Positions 38,429 to 47,788 of a stretch of DNA of 64,000 bases are shown one piece after another. Origin of the DNA: an uncultured Agathobaculum sp. (lineage in GTDB: Bacteria > Bacillota > Clostridia > Oscillospirales > Butyricicoccaceae); NCBI GenBank assembly GCA_934504345.1, contig CAKSVR010000008.1:1-64000 (forward strand), in the 5' to 3' direction. How positions within the stretch are numbered: the first letter of the stretch is position 1; every line of letters begins with the position of its first letter. The notes beneath the pieces were generated by a model. It was given only the letters and a program-made list of their open reading frames with translations. It made no database searches and was not told the origin of the DNA. The translations under genes were made by a program, and so were the position numbers.

Positions 38429-39226
38429 TTATGCGTGTTCCTTGTGTTTTGCGCTGTCCCACAGGGCATCCAGCTCGGTGAGCGACAGATCGGCCAGCTT
38501 TTTGCCCGCGGCGTTCGCCTGCTGTTCCATCTCCGCGAAGCGGCTGACGAACTTGTTGCAGGTCTTTTCGGCGGCGGCCTCCGGATCGATCTTCAGGTGG
38601 CGCGCCACATTGACCGAAGCGAACAGCAGGTCGCCGAGCTCCTCCTCCGGGTTTCCGTCGCCGTCGATGGCGCGGCGCACCTCGTCGAGCTCCTCCTGCA
38701 CCTTGTCGAGCGCATCGCCCACGTTATCCCAGTCAAAGCCGATCTTTGCGGCCTTTTTCTGCAATTTCTCCGCGCGGATAAGGCTCGGCAGGCTCTTTGC
38801 CACGCTCGCGAGCGTCTGCGTTTCGGTTTTCTGATGCTTCTCCACGCGCTTGAGGTCATCCCAGTTCTTGAGGATCTCCTCCGTCGAGCCGACCTCGACA
38901 TTGCCAAAAATATGCGGATGGCGGAAGATCAGCTTTTTGCAGATGCCGTCCGCCACATCGTTGATGTCGAACGTGCCCTTTTCTTTTTCCATCTGCGTGT
39001 GGAACACGACTTGGAGCAGCACATCGCCGAGCTCCTCTTTCATGTGCTCGGTGTCCTCGTCGTCGATGGCCTCGCATACCTCATAGGTTTCCTCGATGAA
39101 GTTGCGGCGGATGGAATGATGATCCTGCTCCCGGTCCCACATACAGCCGTCCGGCGCACGCAGGATCTCCATGATGCGGAGCAGATCTTCGAACTTATAC
39201 GATTCTTTTATCTCAAAATCAACCAT
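38429..39226 (-). CDS. mazG: Nucleoside triphosphate pyrophosphohydrolase MazG (YabN-like)
   Basis: A 265-residue protein with two MazG all-alpha domains. The first has EETYEVCEAID and EELGDVLLQVVFH (about 45-75). The second has EELDEVRRAID and EELGDLLFASVNVAR (about 185-215). It hydrolyses NTPs, probably for housecleaning. The methylase domain fused in Bacillus YabN is absent. ATG 39226 follows AGGAAG. Confidence 0.93.
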   Translation of the reverse strand: MVDFEIKESYKFEDLLRIMEILRAPDGCMWDREQDHHSIRRNFIEETYEVCEAIDDEDTEHMKEELGDVLLQVVFHTQMEKEKGTFDINDVADGICKKLIFRHPHIFGNVEVGSTEEILKNWDDLKRVEKHQKTETQTLASVAKSLPSLIRAEKLQKKAAKIGFDWDNVGDALDKVQEELDEVRRAIDGDGNPEEELGDLLFASVNVARHLKIDPEAAAEKTCNKFVSRFAEMEQQANAAGKKLADLSLTELDALWDSAKHKEHA

Positions 39227-39250
39227 TTTTGCACTTCCTGATTTCTTTGT

Positions 39251-40876
39251 TTACTTCAAATGCAGCATATCCGCGATTTTTTCGCCCTTGGGCAGCAGCA
39301 GGACATCATCCCGCTCGACTGCGCGCAGCGCCAGCAGCAGCACCGCATATACGACCACTGCCACACCGATGCACATGAGTGTCACCAGCTTGTCGAGCAT
39401 CGAGCCTGGCGCCGCATTCAGCGCACCGGTCAGCACGCGCTGCGCGATGAACACCGCCGCGCTCATGCCGAGCGCAGCCGCCAGCGGGCGGCCGACCGTT
39501 TTACCGACCGGCGGCAGTGCGTTGGACAGCCGCTTGATGTGGAACAGGTTGATGAGCGCGATCAGCCAGTAGCACACTGCCGTGCTGATGGGCGCACCCG
39601 CGATATTGAGCTCTGCATTGCCGATGAGAAAATAGTCGCCCAGCATTTTAACGACCGCACCCGCAAACATCGAAACGAGCGGCAGGTCGATGCGGCCGAA
39701 CGCCTGCAAGGTCGCATTCGTGACAGCCACGAGCGCCACCGCCGGAACCGCCCAGCCGAGCAGACCCATCAGCTGGCCGCCCAGCACCGTGCCCTGCGAA
39801 TAGAACATCCGCAGGATGGGCCCGGACAGCATGACAAAGCCCGCGCCGGCCGGCAGCGTGATGATGATGGTCATACGCAGGGTCGTGCCCAGCGTTTTGG
39901 ATACCTTGGTGTGGTTCTGCGCCGCACGGGCGCTTGCGATGGTCGGCAGCACGCTGACCGCCAGCGCGGTGATGAGCGTCTGCGGCAGATTGAAAAAGTT
40001 GATGGCCTGACCCGTGTAAATGCCGTAGGTGGACATCGCCTCGCGCGCCGTCATGCCGACCGCCGGACTTTGCAGCCGCGACGAGATGAGCGCAACGTCG
40101 ATAAGATCGGTCAGACTCATGACTGCCGAGCTGATGGTGATGGGGATGGACAGGCTGAGCAGCGTTTTCGCCAGCTGGCCTGCCGGGCGCACGCTGTCGT
40201 TCAGCGCGTGGACAGTCGTGCTGCTGTGCCGCGTCACCGCGCCCTGAATGAGCATATACACGGCGGCGGCCGCCTCACCGATGGTAACGCCGAGCACGGT
40301 CATTGCCGCGACAATCGGGTCGGAAAAGCTGTGCTGCACGGCGTAATGCGCCAGCCCGAGGCCGATGAACAGCTTGCCCATCGCCTCGATGACCTGCGAA
40401 ACCGCCGTCGGCACCATGTTCGAGCGGCCCTGATAGTAGCCGCGGAACACCGCGAGGATGGACACCATCAGCACACTCGGCGCGATGGCCATGACGGCCA
40501 GACGGGAGTCCGCGCTCTTGATCCATTCCGCGAACGTGCCCGCGCCGAAGAACAGCGCCACCGAGCACAGCGCGCCGACCGGCACGAAGATGCACGCCGC
40601 CACGCGAACCGTGCGCCGTACCTCGTGCTCTCTGCCGCAGGCTGTCGCCTCCGCGACCATTTTCGCCAGCGCGGCGGGCAGACCCACGGTGGATACCATC
40701 AGCATCGCCGTATAGATGCGGTACGCTGCGCTGAACATACCGAACGCCGGGGAATCCTTGCCGCCGATCATGTTGAGCAGCGGGATCTGGAAGAACGCGC
40801 CGATGACCTTGACGACAAGGCTTGCGATCATCAAAATGAACGCACCCTGTATGAAATTCTGTTTTTTACGCTGCAA
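39251..40876 (-). CDS. SpoVB/MurJ-like polysaccharide flippase (YabM-like)
   Basis: A 541-residue protein with about 14 membrane segments of the MVF/MATE-like superfamily; the start MQRKKQNFIQGAFILMIASLVVKVIGAFFQ is typical of the SpoVB branch. It probably flips lipid-linked peptidoglycan precursors. TTG at 40876 is preferred: AAGGAG lies 10 bp upstream, whereas an ATG at 40912 has no such site. A GTG at 40885 is the alternative. Position next to mazG parallels YabM-YabN. Confidence 0.85.
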   Translation of the reverse strand: MQRKKQNFIQGAFILMIASLVVKVIGAFFQIPLLNMIGGKDSPAFGMFSAAYRIYTAMLMVSTVGLPAALAKMVAEATACGREHEVRRTVRVAACIFVPVGALCSVALFFGAGTFAEWIKSADSRLAVMAIAPSVLMVSILAVFRGYYQGRSNMVPTAVSQVIEAMGKLFIGLGLAHYAVQHSFSDPIVAAMTVLGVTIGEAAAAVYMLIQGAVTRHSSTTVHALNDSVRPAGQLAKTLLSLSIPITISSAVMSLTDLIDVALISSRLQSPAVGMTAREAMSTYGIYTGQAINFFNLPQTLITALAVSVLPTIASARAAQNHTKVSKTLGTTLRMTIIITLPAGAGFVMLSGPILRMFYSQGTVLGGQLMGLLGWAVPAVALVAVTNATLQAFGRIDLPLVSMFAGAVVKMLGDYFLIGNAELNIAGAPISTAVCYWLIALINLFHIKRLSNALPPVGKTVGRPLAAALGMSAAVFIAQRVLTGALNAAPGSMLDKLVTLMCIGVAVVVYAVLLLALRAVERDDVLLLPKGEKIADMLHLK

Positions 40877-40954
40877 GCGCCGCACGCTCCTTCTCCATTT
40901 GAAAATGGGCACAGCTGCCCCTGCATAGTAGTTTATATGTCATGCCGCGCAAGA

Positions 40955-41347
40955 TTATAACTCTTTGCCGCACGCCGAGCAGAACGCATCGTCCCTGCCG
41001 CACGGCTTGCCGCAGTGCGGGCAGGCCGTTACCGAACGCAGCTCCGCCAGCTTTTCGCGCAGCTCCGCCAGCTTTTCCTGCTTGGCATCGACCTGCGCCA
41101 TCTTTTCGTCCATTTCCTCGTTGGTGACCTCCGCGCCGCGGTGCAGATCGTACACCAGCTTGCCGATCTCCTTGTACAGCGCTTCGCACTCGGTATTCAG
41201 GTCAAAAATCTGTAGATTGATGCGGGTCGCAAGGGCAAGATCGTTCGCCTTTTTGCCGGCCACGCCTGCCGCATGACGGGATACCCTGCCGGTCTTATCC
41301 GCCATATCCTTTACTTTATCCAGAAAAGCCTGCATTTTCATATCCAT
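40955..41347 (-). CDS. Zinc-ribbon protein with coiled coil, function unknown
   Basis: A 130-residue protein: helical/coiled-coil body (about 1-105) and a C-terminal zinc ribbon CPHCGKPCGRDDAFCSACG. No catalytic motif. Start ATG 41347 follows AAGGAGC. Similar helical zinc-ribbon proteins are common in Clostridia, but I know no function. Confidence 0.75.
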   Translation of the reverse strand: MDMKMQAFLDKVKDMADKTGRVSRHAAGVAGKKANDLALATRINLQIFDLNTECEALYKEIGKLVYDLHRGAEVTNEEMDEKMAQVDAKQEKLAELREKLAELRSVTACPHCGKPCGRDDAFCSACGKEL

Positions 41348-41450
41348 AGCTTGTCGCTCCTTCCGATGGGGCACACGCCGCCATTATCGGTCATTGGTGA
41401 TGCCACTGTGTGGTATTCCATTATACTTCACGCCCTGTTAAAAAGCAATA

Positions 41451-42374
41451 TCAGCCGATAAACTCGTGCAGAACGGAATCCTCCGGCATATACGGCTTGT
41501 AGTCGATGGGCGCAACCGTATCCAAAATGCTGCCGAGCGGCGCAAGGTCGGCCTGCTCGAGCGCCTCCTCCTCGCCATGCAGCGCTCTGCCGATGTGCTG
41601 CATGAGGATGTTGGTTTCATACGGCAGATAAGTGTCCACCGTCAGGTCGGCCTGCCCACGGTACGGCGAGATATACAGCCGTTCGCCGCGGCGCACCGAG
41701 TTCCACTGCTTGAGGGTGTGCTCGATCGAGGTGCTGCGGAACAGGCTGTCGCGCACGGCGCGGCGCAGGAAGCGCAGCATATACGGCTCGACACGCACAT
41801 TCCGGTCGGTCAGGATGACGCTCGCCACCGACAGATACACGCTCGTCGCGTGCTTCTCCAGCTCGCCCATGATGACCGGATTGAAAGCATGGATGCCCTC
41901 TATCATCACGATCTCGTCCTTGTGGAGCTGCACTGCGCGGTCGTTGCGATGCGAGGTGCGCGTTTCAAAGTCGAAGCGCGGCACGAGGATCTCCTCGCCC
42001 GCCACAAGACGGGTCAGGTGGTCGCGCAGCAGATCAAGATCCATGCACTCCGGGCTTTCGAGGTCGTTTACGCCGTTTTCCTCGTCGAACGGGATGTCAT
42101 AAGTGCCCGAGGTGCGGTAATAATCGTCCATCGAGATCATGTGCGCGTGGATGCCCGCCAGCTCGAGGATGCGCCCGATGCGGTCGTTCGTGGTGGTCTT
42201 GCCGGACGAGGACGGCCCGTTGATGAGCACGATGGGCTTTCGCTTGCAGTTCGCGGCGATCTGGTCTGCCACCAGATGCAGCTGGCGGTGATAGCCCTCC
42301 TCACAGTCATGCACAAAGGCCTCCGCATCGTGTTCTGCGCGGTGATTGATGTATTTCAGGGTGTATTCTGCCAT
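41451..42374 (-). CDS. Uridine kinase-like P-loop nucleoside kinase
   Basis: A 307-residue kinase. Walker A NGPSSSGKTTTNDRI (about residues 52-66) is followed by MISMDDYYRTSG (the acid-base Asp region) and VMIEGIHAFNP. The lid/arginine segment is RFLRRAVRDSLFRSTS. It matches the Clostridial uridine-kinase-like family that often has an N-terminal TGS domain; here only about 45 residues precede the P-loop. Stand-alone, upstream of hemZ-unrelated genes. Confidence 0.85.
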   Translation of the reverse strand: MAEYTLKYINHRAEHDAEAFVHDCEEGYHRQLHLVADQIAANCKRKPIVLINGPSSSGKTTTNDRIGRILELAGIHAHMISMDDYYRTSGTYDIPFDEENGVNDLESPECMDLDLLRDHLTRLVAGEEILVPRFDFETRTSHRNDRAVQLHKDEIVMIEGIHAFNPVIMGELEKHATSVYLSVASVILTDRNVRVEPYMLRFLRRAVRDSLFRSTSIEHTLKQWNSVRRGERLYISPYRGQADLTVDTYLPYETNILMQHIGRALHGEEEALEQADLAPLGSILDTVAPIDYKPYMPEDSVLHEFIG

Positions 42375-42420
42375 AGTCAGTCCCTCCTTGCGGATTCACT
42401 CACTCATTTCCATAGTTCGA

Positions 42421-43890
42421 TCATTTCTTGGGGAACAGCAGCTTTTTCTTGCCGTTTGCCAGTCTGTCCGCCGCCTGAATGTATTCGAGCGGGTATTTCG
42501 GGTTGTTGGCGCGCTCGATCCACCCGGTTTCGCGCACCACGCGCTTGGAAACACCGCCCGCGCCGAGCGACAAAATCGTTTGCAGCTCCTCCATCATGCT
42601 GACGTTGTAAAAGCATTCGGTGTCCGGCCTGCACCAGCCGACATTCTCAAAGCCGCCCGCCGTGAACTTCTGCCGATAGAGATAATACGGCCCGTAACCC
42701 GCATTTTGCAGCGCATGAGATGCGCCGTCCAGCATTTTGAAAACCGTATCGCGCCGGGCGGAGGCCGCCGCCTTGTCGGTCAGGTCTGCGCCGCGCTTGA
42801 TGGCCAGCGTGTGCACCGTGATGTTCTCCGGCGAAAGTCCCAGCAAAGTATCCACAGTCTGTGCAAAGGTTTCGGCGGTGTCGCCGGTCAGGCCCGCGAT
42901 GAGGTCCATGTTGATCTCGTCAAAGCCCGCCTGCCGCGCCTCGTCAAACGCGCGGAGCACATCGGCAGCGCCGTGTCTGCGGCCGATAGCCGCCAGAACC
43001 GCATCGTTCATGCTCTGCGGGTTGATGCTCACGCGGCCAACGCCCGCGCTTTTGAGCACGCGCAGCTTTTCCGGCGTGATGGTATCCGGACGTCCCGCTT
43101 CCACAGTATATTCACGAAGCTGCGAAAAATCAAAGCTGTTTTCCAGCGCCGAGAGCAGCCGCGCGAGCTGCTGCTCGTCCAGCGTGGTCGGCGTGCCGCC
43201 GCCGATGTATACGCTCTGCACCCGCTTGCCCGCTTCGCGGACGAGCGCCGCCGTTTCCTCGATCTCGCGGCACAGCGTATCCAGATACGGCTCGATGAGC
43301 CCCGCCGACTGCGCTGTTGTCGCGGATACGAACGAGCAGTAATAGCACCGCGACGGGCAGAACGGGATGCCGACATACAGCGAAATATCGTTCTCCCCGA
43401 TGGTCTTGTCCATCTCCATCGCGGTCGCCGCCGCGCGGATGGTCAGCGCCGTGCGCTCAGGCGAAACGTGGAAGTGTTCGCGCAGCTCGGCTGCCGCCTC
43501 GCCGCGCGTCATGCCGCGCTCGATCATGCCGCGCGCCAGCTTGGCCGGACGAACGCCGGTCAGGCTTCCCCAGACAGGCGGCTGCGGCAGGAACGGCACG
43601 ACCGCATCGTACACGGTCGTTTTCACCAGCTCGGTGATGGTGCGCTTGCAGTCCAGCGTTTCCAATCCGGCGATGGAGGCGCGTTTCTCGGCCTCCTGTG
43701 TCACGCCATCCATGCAGACGATGGCACGAGCCGCCGCTTCGCCGTTCTCCTCGGTCAGGATGCTGCGGCAGTACGGCTCGGTGAGCTGCTCGGCGGTATC
43801 CGCCTTGGATAACGTTTCGGTCGGCAGCAGATGGAACAGCATTTCCTCCACCGCGTGTTTCAGTTCGTGATTTTCCAGTGTATAGATCAT
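42421..43890 (-). CDS. hemZ: Coproporphyrinogen III dehydrogenase-like radical SAM protein HemZ
   Basis: A 489-residue protein. A family-specific N-terminal domain (about 1-165) precedes the radical SAM motif VGIPFCPSRCYYCSF and YIGGGTPTTLDEQQL; the HemN-type C-terminal region YYLYRQKFTAGGFENVGW follows. HemZ is proposed to act in anaerobic porphyrin synthesis. No other heme gene is in this window. Its start overlaps the MBL-protein stop by 4 bp. Confidence 0.92.
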   Translation of the reverse strand: MIYTLENHELKHAVEEMLFHLLPTETLSKADTAEQLTEPYCRSILTEENGEAAARAIVCMDGVTQEAEKRASIAGLETLDCKRTITELVKTTVYDAVVPFLPQPPVWGSLTGVRPAKLARGMIERGMTRGEAAAELREHFHVSPERTALTIRAAATAMEMDKTIGENDISLYVGIPFCPSRCYYCSFVSATTAQSAGLIEPYLDTLCREIEETAALVREAGKRVQSVYIGGGTPTTLDEQQLARLLSALENSFDFSQLREYTVEAGRPDTITPEKLRVLKSAGVGRVSINPQSMNDAVLAAIGRRHGAADVLRAFDEARQAGFDEINMDLIAGLTGDTAETFAQTVDTLLGLSPENITVHTLAIKRGADLTDKAAASARRDTVFKMLDGASHALQNAGYGPYYLYRQKFTAGGFENVGWCRPDTECFYNVSMMEELQTILSLGAGGVSKRVVRETGWIERANNPKYPLEYIQAADRLANGKKKLLFPKK

Positions 43891-44519
43891 TTTCCCATCG
43901 CCTGTAACATATACGGATTGTATGCGCGTTCCTCGTTCAGTGTGGAGATGCCCTCATGGCCGGGGAACACCTTGAAGTCGCCGTCAAGGTCGTGCAGACG
44001 TTTCAGCGACTTCAGCATCGCGGAAAAATCACCGCCCTTGAGGTCGCAGCGGCCGCATTCGTGGCGGAACAGCGTGTCGCCGGTGAACAGGCAGTCACCG
44101 ATCCGGATGACGGACGAGCCGGGCGTGTGACCGGGCGTTGCCATGTAAACGGCAGTCAGGCCGCCGAACGTCACCTCCGTGCCCTCGTTCGCGAGAATAT
44201 CCGGCGTATCCTGCACATAATTGCGCGCCAGCCCGCGGAACTGTCCCATGTTGTCCCGGTTCAGCAGCCAGGTGTCCTTTTCCGGCACAACGTACTGCGC
44301 GCCGGTCGCCTCGAGCACCTCATGCGCCGCTAAAATGTGGTCAAAATGCGCGTGCGTGAGCAGAACATACTTGACGTTCAGCTTTTCCTCATTTACCGCG
44401 TTCAAAATCGACCCGGCGTTGTCGCCCGGGTCGATCACCGCCGCCTCGCGGGTGGTTTCGTCGTATACAATGTAACAATTCGTGCGGACCATGCCAACAC
44501 AGAGCTGCATCAATTTCAT
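43887..44519 (-). CDS. MBL-fold metallo-hydrolase (glyoxalase II-like)
   Basis: A 210-residue metallo-beta-lactamase-fold protein with HAHFDH (about residues 57-62), GHTPGS (about 130-135), DTLFRHECGR and PGHEGIST supplying metal ligands. It resembles the short glyoxalase II-like proteins found next to relA-dtd-hemZ in Clostridia. Substrate unknown. Coupled to hemZ by a 4-bp overlap. Confidence 0.9.
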   Translation of the reverse strand: MKLMQLCVGMVRTNCYIVYDETTREAAVIDPGDNAGSILNAVNEEKLNVKYVLLTHAHFDHILAAHEVLEATGAQYVVPEKDTWLLNRDNMGQFRGLARNYVQDTPDILANEGTEVTFGGLTAVYMATPGHTPGSSVIRIGDCLFTGDTLFRHECGRCDLKGGDFSAMLKSLKRLHDLDGDFKVFPGHEGISTLNEERAYNPYMLQAMGK

Positions 44520-44557
44520 AGGTTATACCCTTTCCTTGGCATTCTGTAAGCCATTTT

Positions 44558-44640
44558 CGTAGGGCGGGGTGCCCTCACCCCGCCGTTTTTAACGTCATGC
44601 ACCGATTTACAGCGGCGGGCTGAGGGCAGCCCGCCCTACG
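44558..44640. repeat. REP-like palindromic repeat (copy b)
   Basis: CGTAGGGCGGGGTGCCCTCA at one end and GAGGGCAGCCCGCCCTACG at the other, 83 bp, with inner CCCCGCCG/CGGCGGG. It fills the gap between dtd and the MBL gene. Confidence 0.8.
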
Positions 44641-44656
44641 GAACAGGTTTATCTTG

Positions 44657-45109
44657 TCAATGACGCATTTCTTTAGTGTCCATCCACAGCGTTACCGGGC
44701 CGTCATTGAGCAGCTCGACCTTCATATCCGCGCCGAACTCGCCGGTTTCGACCGGCAGGCCGCTCTCGCGGCAGCGGGCGATGAACGCCTCATACAGCGG
44801 GATGGCCGTTTCCGGACGGGCCGCGTCCGTGAAGCTCGGGCGGTTGCCCTTGCGGCAGTCGCCGTAGAGCGTGAACTGCGACACGATGAGCAGCCCGCCG
44901 CCGACATCCGCGAGCGAACGGTTCATTTTATCGTTTTCGTCCGTGAACACCCGCATTTTAACCGTTTTATCGGCCAGATAGACCGCATCGTCCACGGTAT
45001 CGCCGTCGGTGATGCCGAGCAGGACCAGAAAGCCCTGTCCGATCTTGCCGTGAACCACGCCATCGATCGTCACCGAGGCGTGGGAAACTCGCTGTACCAG
45101 CGCGCGCAT
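44657..45109 (-). CDS. dtd: D-aminoacyl-tRNA deacylase
   Basis: A 150-residue editing enzyme: MRALVQRVSHASVTIDG, the SQFTLYGDCRKGNRPSF active-site motif and the LLNDGPVTLWMD Gly-cisPro-type loop (GP). Removes D-amino acids and misacylated glycine from tRNA. Start ATG 45109 follows AGAGG. The usual order relA-dtd is kept, but R6 separates them by about 470 bp. Confidence 0.95.
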   Translation of the reverse strand: MRALVQRVSHASVTIDGVVHGKIGQGFLVLLGITDGDTVDDAVYLADKTVKMRVFTDENDKMNRSLADVGGGLLIVSQFTLYGDCRKGNRPSFTDAARPETAIPLYEAFIARCRESGLPVETGEFGADMKVELLNDGPVTLWMDTKEMRH

Positions 45110-45149
45110 AATTTTTCCTCTTTTCGTTGTGTAATTTGTTATTTGCAAA

Positions 45150-45180
45150 ATTGAGAATGGAAAATGGAGAATGGAGAATT
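45150..45180. repeat. GGAGAATGG-type short repeat
   Basis: TTGAGAATGGAAAATGGAGA followed by ATGGAGAATT, upstream of dtd. Confidence 0.7.
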
Positions 45181-45211
45181 AGCGTGACAGCTTACGTTTG
45201 TTTTTATTCTC

Positions 45212-45512
45212 CGGGAGGCAATCCAACTGCCAAGCCAAACGATTTGGGCGGTCGCTGTTACGCCGCCCCTGCACTTTGCAAACCATCGGAACGCAGAACC
45301 CGTGCAATCTGCCGCGACCACGCCGCGGAATGGGCGCACACTGTGCGCCCCTACGGGCAGCGCAGACCGATACCGTTCCTTTTTGCATCTCACCGATGTA
45401 ATCACCGCCGAGCCCTTCCAAAAGGGCGGAAGATGGAGTCCCAAGAGGATAGAAACTACCGTAGGAGGTGTCTATCCTTTTGGCCCCGCGCGGGAGCGCA
45501 CGTTCCCCGTTT
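45212..45512 (-). repeat. R element, half copy (R6)
   Basis: Reverse-oriented relative to R1: it begins with a segment near ACGATTTGGGCGGTCGCTGT (inverse of the R1 end). It continues CGTGCAATCTGCCGCGACCA, GGGCGCACACTGTGCGCCCC (shared with R3) and GACCGATACCGTTCC. CCAAGAGGATAGAAAC (shared with R4 and R5) follows, ending CGCGCGGGAGCGCACG. No gene supported in 45110-45581. Confidence 0.75.
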
Positions 45513-45532
45513 CCCAAAACGGTTTCGCAAAT

Positions 45533-45568
45533 CAAAAACCGGCAGGGCAGGCACTCGCCTGCCCTGTT
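45533..45568 (-). terminator. Terminator of the recJ-relA operon
   Basis: Minus strand CAGGGCAGGC-GAGT-GCCTGCCCTG 10-bp stem, then CCGGTTTTTG. Confidence 0.85.
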
Positions 45569-45581
45569 TCGCCGTGTGAAA

Positions 45582-47768
45582 TCAGTTGGTATCGACCGTT
45601 CTCGTCACATCCACCACGCCCTTGATGGAACGCAGGCGGCTTATCATGTTATCCAGCTGGTGGACGCTCGTAACGTCTACCATCGCGTTGATCACGCCGT
45701 AGCCGTCGTTCAGGTCGCGCGCCGAAATCTCATGCACGTTGATCTTGCTGGATGCGAACGCCAGCGTAACATCGCTCAGCACGCCGATGCGGTTGCGCGT
45801 CGAAATCTGGAGGCCGGTGGAGAAGCGGTTGGAGTGGTCCGTGCCCATCGCCATATCCTCGTCCCACCATGCGCGTACCCAGCGGGCGGGCTCCTCATCG
45901 ATATGGACGTTCACGCAGTCGCGGCGATGGATGGAAACACCGTAGCCGCGGGTGACAAAGCCGACGATCTCATCGCCCGGGATCGGCGTACAGCAGCGGG
46001 CAAACTTGACAAGGCAGTTATCGATGCCCTCGACGACCACGCCATCGGTGGATTTATTCGGGCGGCGGTGCTGCTGTTCGGCCTGCGGATGCGCGGCACG
46101 CTCAGCCTGCTCACGCTGGCGGCGCAGCTTGCCCACATCATCCTTGACCTTGTTGATGACCTTGGTGAGCATGATGCCGCCGTAGCCGATGGCCGCGTAC
46201 AGCTCATCAACCGTATTGAACGAGAACTTGTTGAGCGTGTTCTTCTGTACCTCTTCGTTCTCGTAGAAGCCGTTATACAGCAGGTTTGCGCGCAGCTCGC
46301 GGTCGAGATCCTCCTTGCCGTTGACGATATTCTCCTCTCGGCACTCCTTTTTGAACCACTGCTTGATCTTATTGCGCGCCTCGGTGGTCTTGACGATCTT
46401 CACCCAGTCACGGCTCGGGCCATGCGCCTCCTTGGAGGTCAGGATCTCGACAATATCGCCGTTCTTGAGCTGGCTGTCGATGGGCGCGATGCGGCCGTTG
46501 ATCTTGCAGCCGGTCATGCGGTTGCCGACTGCCGAGTGGATCGCATATGCAAGGTCGATCGGCGTTGCGCCGGCCGGCATATTGACAACGTCGCCCTTGG
46601 GCGTAAAGACGAATACCTCGTCCGCGAACAGATCGACCTTGATATTCTTGATGAAGTCCTCGGCCTCGGTGTCCTGCTGGGCTTCGAGCAGCTGGCGAAT
46701 CCACGCGAATGCTTCCTCGTTGCCCTTTTTGTCAAGACCCTGCTTGTACTTCCAGTGCGCCGCGACACCGTATTCCGCCATTTTATGCATATCCACGGTA
46801 CGGATCTGCACTTCAAACGGGATGCCCGCACGGCCGATGACGGTCGTGTGCAGCGACTGATAGCCGTTCGGCTTGGGCGTGGAGATATAGTCCTTGAAGC
46901 GGCCCGGGATCGGCTTGTACAGGTCGTGAACGTAGCCGAGCACGTTGTAGCAGTCCGCCACGGTATCCACGATAACGCGCACGGCGCAGATGTCGTAGAT
47001 CTCGTTGATGGTCTTGTGCTGGGCGTACATCTTGCGGTAGATGGAGTAAATGTGCTTGACACGCGCCGAGATCGTGTTGTGGATGTGCGCTTCCTCCAAC
47101 TTGGTGCCGATGCGCTCCTGAATGCCCTGCAAAAACTCCTCGTGCTGTTCGCTCTGGGCCTTGAGGCCCTCAACGATCTCGTTATAGCCGATGGGATCGA
47201 GGACCTTCAGGGACAGGTCCTCCAGCTCCCACTTGATGCGGCTCATGCCGAGGCGGTGCGCGATAGGCGCGTAGATCTCCATGGTTTCCAGCGCCTTGTC
47301 GCGCTGCTTGCGCTCGGGCAGGAACTGGAACGTGCGGGCATTGTGCAGACGGTCAGCCAGCTTGATCAGGATAACGCGGATGTCCTTTGCCATCGCGAGG
47401 AACATCTTGCGGAGATCCTCGAACTGCTCCTGCTCCTTGGAGTAGCGCAGCATTCCCAGTCGGGTAACGCCGTCCACCAGCTCCGCGACCGGCGTACCGA
47501 ACTTGTTCTCGATCTCCTTGTAGCCGAACTCGGTGTCCTCGATGCAGTCATGCAGCAGTGCCGCGCAGATAGAGTCCGTGTCCAGACCCATCTCCACAAC
47601 GATCTCGGACACCGCTACCGGATGGATGATGTACGGCTCACCATTGCGGCGCTTCTGTCCCTCATGCGCCTTTGCCGCGCATTCGTAGGCCGCGCGTATC
47701 TTCTTGATATTCGCCTGCGGATTTTGCTTTTGCACTCGTTCGAGCAAAAAGTCCAGTTTATCTTGCAT
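45582..47768 (-). CDS. relA: Bifunctional (p)ppGpp synthetase/hydrolase (RelA/SpoT homologue)
   Basis: A 728-residue long RSH protein. HD hydrolase domain (ALLHDCIEDTEFG, about residues 67-79), synthetase domain (RFKDYISTPKPNGYQSLHTTV), TGS domain (VFTPKGDVVNMPAGATPIDLAYAIHS), zinc-finger/helical region and C-terminal ACT domain are all present. Controls the stringent response. Start taken at ATG 47768 after GGGGGA; a GTG at 47792 overlapping the recJ stop is possible and would imply coupling. Confidence 0.94.
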   Translation of the reverse strand: MQDKLDFLLERVQKQNPQANIKKIRAAYECAAKAHEGQKRRNGEPYIIHPVAVSEIVVEMGLDTDSICAALLHDCIEDTEFGYKEIENKFGTPVAELVDGVTRLGMLRYSKEQEQFEDLRKMFLAMAKDIRVILIKLADRLHNARTFQFLPERKQRDKALETMEIYAPIAHRLGMSRIKWELEDLSLKVLDPIGYNEIVEGLKAQSEQHEEFLQGIQERIGTKLEEAHIHNTISARVKHIYSIYRKMYAQHKTINEIYDICAVRVIVDTVADCYNVLGYVHDLYKPIPGRFKDYISTPKPNGYQSLHTTVIGRAGIPFEVQIRTVDMHKMAEYGVAAHWKYKQGLDKKGNEEAFAWIRQLLEAQQDTEAEDFIKNIKVDLFADEVFVFTPKGDVVNMPAGATPIDLAYAIHSAVGNRMTGCKINGRIAPIDSQLKNGDIVEILTSKEAHGPSRDWVKIVKTTEARNKIKQWFKKECREENIVNGKEDLDRELRANLLYNGFYENEEVQKNTLNKFSFNTVDELYAAIGYGGIMLTKVINKVKDDVGKLRRQREQAERAAHPQAEQQHRRPNKSTDGVVVEGIDNCLVKFARCCTPIPGDEIVGFVTRGYGVSIHRRDCVNVHIDEEPARWVRAWWDEDMAMGTDHSNRFSTGLQISTRNRIGVLSDVTLAFASSKINVHEISARDLNDGYGVINAMVDVTSVHQLDNMISRLRSIKGVVDVTRTVDTN

Positions 47769-47788
47769 AGATCGTTCCCCCATTCTCG

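Noticed and set aside
41451..42374. Phosphoribulokinase
   Set aside because: The P-loop and lid motifs also fit the uridine-kinase-like group better known in Clostridia, and no Calvin-type genes are nearby.
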